DNA of 64,000 nucleotides from Liolophura sinensis. Taxonomy: Eukaryota > Mollusca > Polyplacophora > Chitonida > Chitonidae. The notes below the pieces were generated by a model. It was given only the letters and a program-made list of their open reading frames with translations. It ran no database searches and was not told where the DNA came from. The stretch is from positions 31,428,470-31,492,469 of the forward strand of contig NC_088295.1 in assembly GCF_032854445.1 (NCBI RefSeq). The letters run 5' to 3'. The translations under genes were made by a program, and so were the position numbers. This document shows positions 57,861 to 64,000 of this stretch, one piece after another. Numbering within the stretch: the stretch's first letter is position 1; each line of letters begins with the position of its first letter.

Positions 57861-59049
57861 GATTCACTGACAGTCTTACCCACCTGAAGCCAAAGAGAAA
57901 CACCTTCTCTGTTAGCACAGTCACAGACCTGGTCAAAACTACTAACACCACAACACTTACAAGGTCTTAGTTGATGTCCGTCCAACAGGCAGCGTTACAT
58001 CCGTCTCGGATTTATGAGGTGGAAAGGTGTCTGATAAGGAGATCACAAAAAGTGTGGACTTTTGGCTTTGCTCACTCATGGGGGACAGTGTTATGGCAGA
58101 GGGTTTGACATCAAGAACATTTGCCAGACGGTATTACATTAAATATACCACCCTTTACGGGAGACACATCTCAGCTCTCATCTGAAAAAGTGGAAGAAAC
58201 CCATGAACATTGCTTCTGTTCGAATTCATGTTGGAGAGAGCAATTGGCAGGATAAAAAATTACCGTATTTTAAGTGGTGTTCTCCCGCTCAGCAGAAGTC
58301 ATATTGCAGATCAAATTTTCAGAGTAAGTGCCGACTTGTTTCCTCCACCTCTCGTGCCTCCAGGAAATAACAAGATTGAAAAGAGTACATAGGTTTTGCT
58401 GGATTTTATTTTCTACTGTTCCGTCCCAAAAATAGGTACCAAGGATATTAATCTTCAAGAAATTTTGTCTGTAATGCTTTGAGTTTAAGATATTCGAAGG
58501 CACCAGGAAAAGGAGAAACCTTTGATCAAAAGTTTGACAAATTTAGCATGAAATGATTTTCAGTCAAATTTGGTACTCAGCGCCCAAAGAATATGTAAAT
58601 GGGTCTCGGAGTTGGTATTTCTGGAAGATTTGCATCTTCATCAACTACATTTTCTTTACAGTAGAGTAAACAATACCACACTGTTCATAACTTTCAGAGA
58701 CTTAAGTTGTCCATAATTTTATTGCAGGTCATACATGATCAAGGCTTGCCCAAATGTTTGAGTTCGTATGCAGAGTTTTGAAAGTTCTTGAATCAGATTC
58801 ACAGTCACTGAAAGTTTTGAAAACCTTTTTCACGAAGGTTGTAATCTCATTTCTGCTGTAGATGCTTTCAGTAAAACACCTTGTCTTCCTATAGTGAAAT
58901 TGTATGTAAAATGCGGTTTCCCTGTCTTGATTTTGTCAAATTAAGTTGTGGGAAAAGTTCTTAATTTGATTACCTTCAAAACTACAAATCCTGCATGTGT
59001 GCATACGATACAGTGCAGTCATTACTCATTAGCATTACTCATAAGGATG
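57861..59049. other. Intergenic, nothing recognised
   Basis: No supported gene or named repeat. Confidence 0.4.
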
Positions 59050-61240
59050 TCAGTAACAGTCTGACCCTGTATCAAAACGTCACAGCATGAAGTATAAGGG
59101 CACTCAGGTATGGTTTTATGGAAGGGGATATCCGCCAAAACGTTCCAAGTTCTACACTGCTATGTAAGTCTGCAGCTTCCGCTATGTGTCTACCGACATT
59201 CGGCTATGTGGCTATCGAAATGTGGGTAAAGTTTGTAATCTGAACATTATAAATTGTGATGAGGCTGGTTCTGATTGCGTGCATTTGTTTCCATCATTGC
59301 AGCTCGGCTATGGATTGCGACGCATGTGCCAGTAACGCTGTTAGCCACATACACGTCGTACAACACTGCTCTCATCCGTTGCGATGCGCATTATGACAAC
59401 AGGGGGCGATGTAATCAACTAGACGAAAAAATAATAATAATCCTGGAAGTAGTCCACTTTACGGCAAACTGTTCAGTTGTCGTTGTTGTTAAGATAAGAC
59501 GTCAATCATGGATGAGTTATGCTAATTACACAAAAAATCACCAGGAATTTTTAGTAGTTTTGCTGATGATTTCATTGTAAGACATTGAAAACTCTTTTTG
59601 AATTCGTAATGATATAAGGGTTGATAATATTTCCGCAGTGATTCAAATCTGTTGTTATTTACATTTCGGTCCCCGCCATCGTCTTGCATGGGCACATTCA
59701 CAGTCAGAAGTTGCCCAGCAGCCCATGGGTTTAGAAGGCCCCTAAATTTACACTTTCAAAATGTAACTTTTTTTTGTTGTTTTTTTGCATATGTGGCAGG
59801 CGACAATCCACATGTTTGCTTAGTAATAATAATGTGCTTAGACATGTTAAAGACGTACAGCCCTGGTGCCTAGGCAATTAACCAGATAGGCACAGAAACA
59901 TCTGGAATAGGACCCTTATGACATTGAAACATTAGCATTTTGAATGCTAGTGGATACTAAGTATGTTGTACATCTTGACATGTTACAAACAATACGTGTA
60001 TCAGGTGGCATTCTTCACCATTGACAATAACACAGTTGGTAGAGCGTTTGCTTCGGGAGGCGGTAGGGGTCAATCCTGGGTCGAGTCACACCTAAGACCT
60101 TAAAAGAGGAAGTTGTACCTTCCTCGCTTGGTGTTCAGCATAAAGGGGATAGTGCAACGACTGGTTGACCCAAATCAGTATAATTGCTTGGGTGGGGCGG
60201 GTTACTTGCCTTCGGTGAGGCGTGTCAGTGAAGCAGCACTAGTTAAAAAAGAGCGCGTGAAAATCCGTCCTGCAACAAGGACGCACATGGCATGCACTCT
60301 AAGGTTCCTTCTTATGACTGAAAAAATTGTTAAGTACGACGTTAAACCCCATGTACTCACTCACTATTCACATTTGCTCACTGCATATTACTTTCCATTT
60401 CAAGGACAACAACTGTGCACTTCTATATATAATGAACCCAACGTCAGACAGAAATAAAAGCAAGTTCTATGATTATACGTGATTGAAAATCTAATTAGAA
60501 AATGCAACGGTGTATTTGGAGCAGTTTGCCTGTAGACTTTATTTGACTTTCATCTGAACTTCATGCGAGCCCCTATCATTAATACTAGTAAAGTTCAACG
60601 GATCGTTTATGTACCAAGGGTCATGAGAGTACTAGCCAACAGCCAACATACATACCAATATTAGTCTCGGGGCAAGAAAATTTTAGAACAAAGTCTAATA
60701 AATTTACCTTTCAACAAAAGAAAATATTTCTTATGAAGTAAGAAACCAAAGGGCAGACAACTACGTTCGAACATGGGAAATCATCTGAAACCAAATGTAG
60801 AATTCTTGACTCGGGAGCGGTTGTTATTTCAATTTACCATTGACAGAATCGCCCCCTGTTGTCTGAACGGTGCATCACCACTGATGAGCGCTCGAGCTGC
60901 TCTCATGTGTGGTGATGCACCATTATGGCACTAGGGAGCGCTGATTCCTCCCTTGAAATTTCAACGCGCTTACAAGCTTTCTCGTCAGAAAGACAGAACC
61001 TGCGGCATCACAATTTGCAATGTTCAGATTACGTACCATATCCACATTTCGGTAGCCACATAAACGAATGTCGGTAGATACATAGCAGAAGCTGCAGACT
61101 TACATAGCAGTGTAGAACTTGCAACGTTCAAAGTTACAAGCATACGGCCTTGGCGGATATCCCCTTCCATATGGTTTAGGCATGTGACGATACCGTTCTG
61201 TCACGATACGCCCACTTTATACAGTGCCTTGTCTGACCAT
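59050..61240. mobile_element. Non-autonomous DNA element with long terminal inverted repeats
   Basis: Segments 59100-59420 and 60835-61190 are inverted copies: GGAAGGGGATATCCGCC, AAGTTCTACACTGCTATGTA, AGTCTGCAGCTTC, TACCGACATTCG, CGAAATGTGG, GTAATCTGAACATT, AATTGTGATG and, innermost, GACAACAGGGGGCGAT. The outer boundaries are not exact. The interior has no transposase that I can recognise and carries an inserted SINE family B. The right repeat contains a perfect hairpin at 60869-60921 (GGTGCATCACCAC / GTGGTGATGCACC). Superfamily unknown. Confidence 0.7.
60029..60366 (+). mobile_element. SINE family B copy (plus), nested in the long-TIR element
   Basis: Head TTGGTAGAGCGTTTGCTTCG, GGGTCAATCCTGGGTCGAGT, body CTTCCTCGCTTGGTGTTCAG, TTGCCTTCGGTGAGGCGTGT, CATGGCATGCACTCTAAGG, tail CTGAAAAAATTGTTAAGTAC, GACGTTAAACCCC then ACTCACTCAC. 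Confidence 0.88.
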
Positions 61241-62010
61241 TGGGCTGGAGAATAAATGATTATTCAATTTTAACTAGGTGAAGCCCTGCATATTTCATTA
61301 TTTGGTAAATATGGTTACTAAAGAAGGGAAAACAAATCACATCACAGCTACATCAATTTTATAAATAAAAACATAACTTTATTAATCTTATTTGAATCTC
61401 CAAAAATAAAACATAATTAAGTTTCTTTCGTTAAATTAAATGAATCCACCTGGGAAGGAGTCATTCTTAATAAATAAAAATAAAAACAAAAACAAAATAG
61501 AGCTACAATATGTGGAAAATGAAATGAAATAGATTACCTTTATCACATAACAAGTTTAACATAATTGCATTTCATGAGAACTTTTATAACAGAATACAAG
61601 CAAAATAATAAGAAGGTAATCACCAAATGCAAATAAAGAAATCTTGTTCAAATATTTTGCCCCTATTGTATCAATGTGAATTATCTTACGGACCCGTAAA
61701 TCAATAAAAATCATACACTGCAAATTAAGCAGATTTGAAATTACTTTAAAACAATATAGACTGTGTCTAAGTATAACGACTACGATTTTGCAAGTCTGAC
61801 ATATCGTTACCATACCGCTCCACTCGCATGGCTCGGGGTATCAAGTGGACACAAGACCCCCATTACAACTTTCGAATGTAATTCTGTGTATTTTAAGGTG
61901 TAAAGTCTTTTTTTGCTGCCAGCCTGCCGTTTTTGGTGTTTGGTATCAAAACGCTGGAAATTGTCTAAGCTTTGGGCAGGTATGAGTTTTACTGATGAAA
62001 GTTTGAAATT
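61241..62010. other. Intergenic, nothing recognised
   Basis: AT-rich. No supported gene; a 96-codon minus-strand open frame (61807-62097) overlaps the LINE 5' region and is not accepted. Confidence 0.4.
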
Positions 62011-62019
62011 TTTATTCAA

Positions 62020-63132
62020 CCGAAGCAAGATGGCGGTGCATGTAGGCGTGTGATCGGAGCGCCGCTCTCTTTGGCTATTCCACGTCGTATTTTTCACTGT
62101 GTTGAAGTTTTATACGTTCTGGCACTAGCCCAACATGTATGTCATGTTATAAAGTAGACACATCTGTACGTTGATTGCTGCAAGCTGTCCTTGAAGAAGT
62201 TCTTATTTACTGGTCATTCTTTGTCAGCCAGCCCTCCAAAATGGCGGACAAACCCAATCAAGGTGCCTCCAGGCAACCACAAAAACGTAAACCTCAGGAG
62301 ATATCCAACCGAACAGTGAAGAGTAAATTCAACGGGAGACTTACCGTCTAGAGGATATTCATCCAGGAGTATCTACTCTGTGTCCCTAATAGAGGATGTT
62401 GTGAACAAATGTGTCATGTCCGCCATTGATACTAAATTTGCAAAAGGTATACACGCCGCCATTGGACCGCTACTAGAGGTGATTCAGGTGAATCAAATGA
62501 AAATCAATTCCATGTCCGACAAGATGGATAACATAATGAGTAAATTGGTCGAAAAGGACAAACTTATAGATGAATATTATTACAGTCAAAATTTATGGCT
62601 CAGTCTGTCAAAATAGCTGAGTTGAAAACATGCGTAGCCAAATCAGAATCCTCCATGACTGAATCAACGCAAGAAAACTTCCTCCTGCGCGATAGATCAG
62701 AGCAATACAGCCACCCAGAATGTCTTAGAGTAAATGGCCTAAAATTACTCGTAAACGAATCCACTGATGAAGGAATACTTAGGTTGGCACAATATGAAAA
62801 TCGATCTCACAACTGCAGATATGTCCAGCTCTCATCCCATTGGCAAAAACAATGCACAGATCATAGTAAAATTCACCTCCTACAGAAAGCGGTCAGAATT
62901 CCTGTCAGGTCAACGTAATTTAACCCTGCACGAGCATACCAGAGGTGTTTACGTGAACGAAGACCTGACCAGGCATCGATACATGCTCCTCAAAAAGCTG
63001 CTGAATCTCAAAAAGGAAAACAAAATCTTCGCAGTGTGGTCATTTGACGGAAATTTGTACTTCCGTAGGTCAGAAAACGGACATTTAGTTTTATTGGCAA
63101 TTGACTTGGACTCACTATTCAAATCTAACTAA
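62020..63132 (+). pseudogene. LINE-type ORF1 remnant (5' region and frameshifted ORF1)
   Basis: A probable non-LTR retrotransposon 5' end. CAAGATGGCGGTGCATGTAG at 62027-62046 resembles the YY1-type promoter start of L1-like elements. ORF1 begins at 62241 (MADKPNQGASRQPQKRKPQE), basic at the N-terminus, then shifts frame near 62340 into an alpha-helical, coiled-coil-like part (SLIEDVVNKCVMSAIDTKFA, VIQVNQMKINSMSDKMDNIM), shifts again near 62600 (SVKIAELKTCVAKSES) and again near 62770 into a region ending at a stop at 63130. The last part (HPIGKNNAQIIVKFTSYRKR, GVYVNEDLTRHRYMLLKKLL, IFAVWSFDGNLYFRRSENG) matches the C-terminal domain of L1-like ORF1 proteins (Transposase_22-like) from memory. 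Several frameshifts make it a pseudogene. No reverse transcriptase follows within the window. Confidence 0.7.
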
Positions 63133-63390
63133 CTGAATATGAATACGATTGTGTTTGGAACTTCTTTCCCTGTCTTAGCACCTGACGACTGTGCTAATTT
63201 TTTCGCACGCCCTAAAAGCACACGCAAATAACCCTTTGTACTAAAGTCCTATGAAACCCTCTATCTGTAGCCTCCTTCGGAAATGTGTCACGCTTGGAGC
63301 TTAATGTGTGACGACATGAAATAGCAGCTAGTTCACTTCTACGTGTTGCTGCCCTTACGTCGCCTTCTAGAAAGTAATAGTTTGAAGTGA

Positions 63391-64000
63391 CCTCAATCGA
63401 CTCCAGTAGTTAAGGATTTCAATAGTCAGAATGTGGAACAGAACATAGAACTGACCTCCCAGTGTAGTTCAAGGCATGACTACACCAACGATAAACGTGA
63501 ATTTACTTTGTGCCTAAATGAGTCCTTCCAATCCCTTGAAGCTGGAGCTGAAGCCTTAGGTTGTACTCCAATGAAAGAAGTGCGTACCGTGAAATATGCA
63601 AAACGAAAAGTGAAGGACATCTACACTACAGTGAAGAAAGAGGTGGCTAAGATACTTCACCTTGACTCTGATGAGTTTAGCTCCTCTTCAGGAGATGATG
63701 GAAAGTCTCGTGATTTGGATAAATTAATTTATCTTTTGAAAGAGAAGTGCAGTGTTTCTAGCAGAAGGGACAAGATTAAACTGCTAACTTTGGTGCCAAA
63801 CAGTTGGTCTGCTAGACAGGTTTCTAGTATGTTCAATGTCTCCCGTTACTCCCGTAACAAATCAAGGACATTAAGAGAGGAAAAGGGAATACTGCCTAAG
63901 TATGAGCCTAAGAAAGGCAAAGTTCTTTCAAGTGATGTTTGTGAGCGTGTTACAGAGTTTTATCAGTCTGATGAGTATTCAGGACTATGTCCTGGTAAAA
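63391..64000 (+). CDS. Open frame running off the window, multicopy invertebrate protein-like
   Basis: Open from after TGA at 63388 to the window end, at least 200 codons; first in-frame ATG at 63571. Not a recognised named family. It contains a lysine-rich part (KYAKRKVKDIYTTVKKEVAK), a short acidic and serine stretch (LDSDEFSSSSGDD) and a helix-turn-helix-like segment (LVPNSWSARQVSSMFNVSRY, TLREEKGILPKYEPKKGK) ending VCERVTEFYQSDEYSGLCPG. From memory, similar SWSxxK...F..S.Y...A..L..EKG....P...KG and CPGKKD signatures occur in large multicopy proteins of molluscs and cnidarians of probable transposon origin. Possible acceptors at 63406 and 63425 leave open whether it is an exon or a single ORF. 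No disruption is seen in the visible part. Confidence 0.55.

Noticed and set aside
61807-62097. 96-codon minus-strand open frame
   Set aside because: It overlaps the 5' region of the LINE on the opposite strand and has no recognised motif.

Overview
This is a metazoan nuclear window, most likely a lophotrochozoan and probably a mollusc. Evidence: split genes with GT-AG introns, three conserved animal genes, AT-rich introns full of tRNA-derived SINEs, a Tc1/mariner relic, LINE ORF1 debris, (TA)n microsatellites and minisatellites. There are no operons, CRISPR arrays or other prokaryotic features. Mollusc is inferred from the general look of the SINEs and is not proven.

Layout. (1) 1-10.8 kb, minus strand: ATP5PB, the mitochondrial ATP synthase peripheral-stalk subunit b. 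Six exons are phase-consistent; a seventh, 5' exon is proposed but its phase does not fit. A broken Tc1-like transposase (7.3-8.2 kb) lies in its first intron. (2) 10.0-30.4 kb, plus strand: the JIP1/MAPK8IP1 scaffold. Ten exons encode the N-terminal region, SH3 domain, PTB domain and a kinesin-binding C-terminus. Two alternative first exons (9959-9990, 10996-11075) both fit the reading frame. The second is nearly head-to-head with the ATP5PB 5' end. The long first intron holds a 1-kb array of a 27-bp minisatellite, a 57-bp-armed palindrome and three (TA)n tracts; intron 6 holds a 14-copy 44-bp array. (3) 30.4-41.5 kb: no recognisable gene, only probable 3' UTR sequence, one full-length SINE and a tandem interspersed repeat. 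(4) 41.5-49.0 kb, minus strand: TMEM9, a lysosomal/endosomal membrane protein, in five exons whose phases close exactly. A perfect CLEAR-type site (GTCACGTGAC) lies about 320 bp upstream of its start codon, in a segment duplicated 3.2 kb away. (5) 50-64 kb: repeat-dominated. It holds SINE families A and B, a foldback element, a roughly 2-kb DNA element with long inverted termini, a frameshifted LINE ORF1, and an open frame running off the window end that resembles a multicopy invertebrate protein family.

The three genes belong to unrelated processes (oxidative phosphorylation, JNK/kinesin scaffolding, lysosomal acidification) and are linked only by position. I found no convincing undescribed multi-gene system. 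The points most worth checking are the alternative first exons and shared promoter of JIP1/ATP5PB, the duplicated CLEAR-bearing segment by TMEM9, the SINE-seeded minisatellite, the long-TIR element and the terminal open frame.
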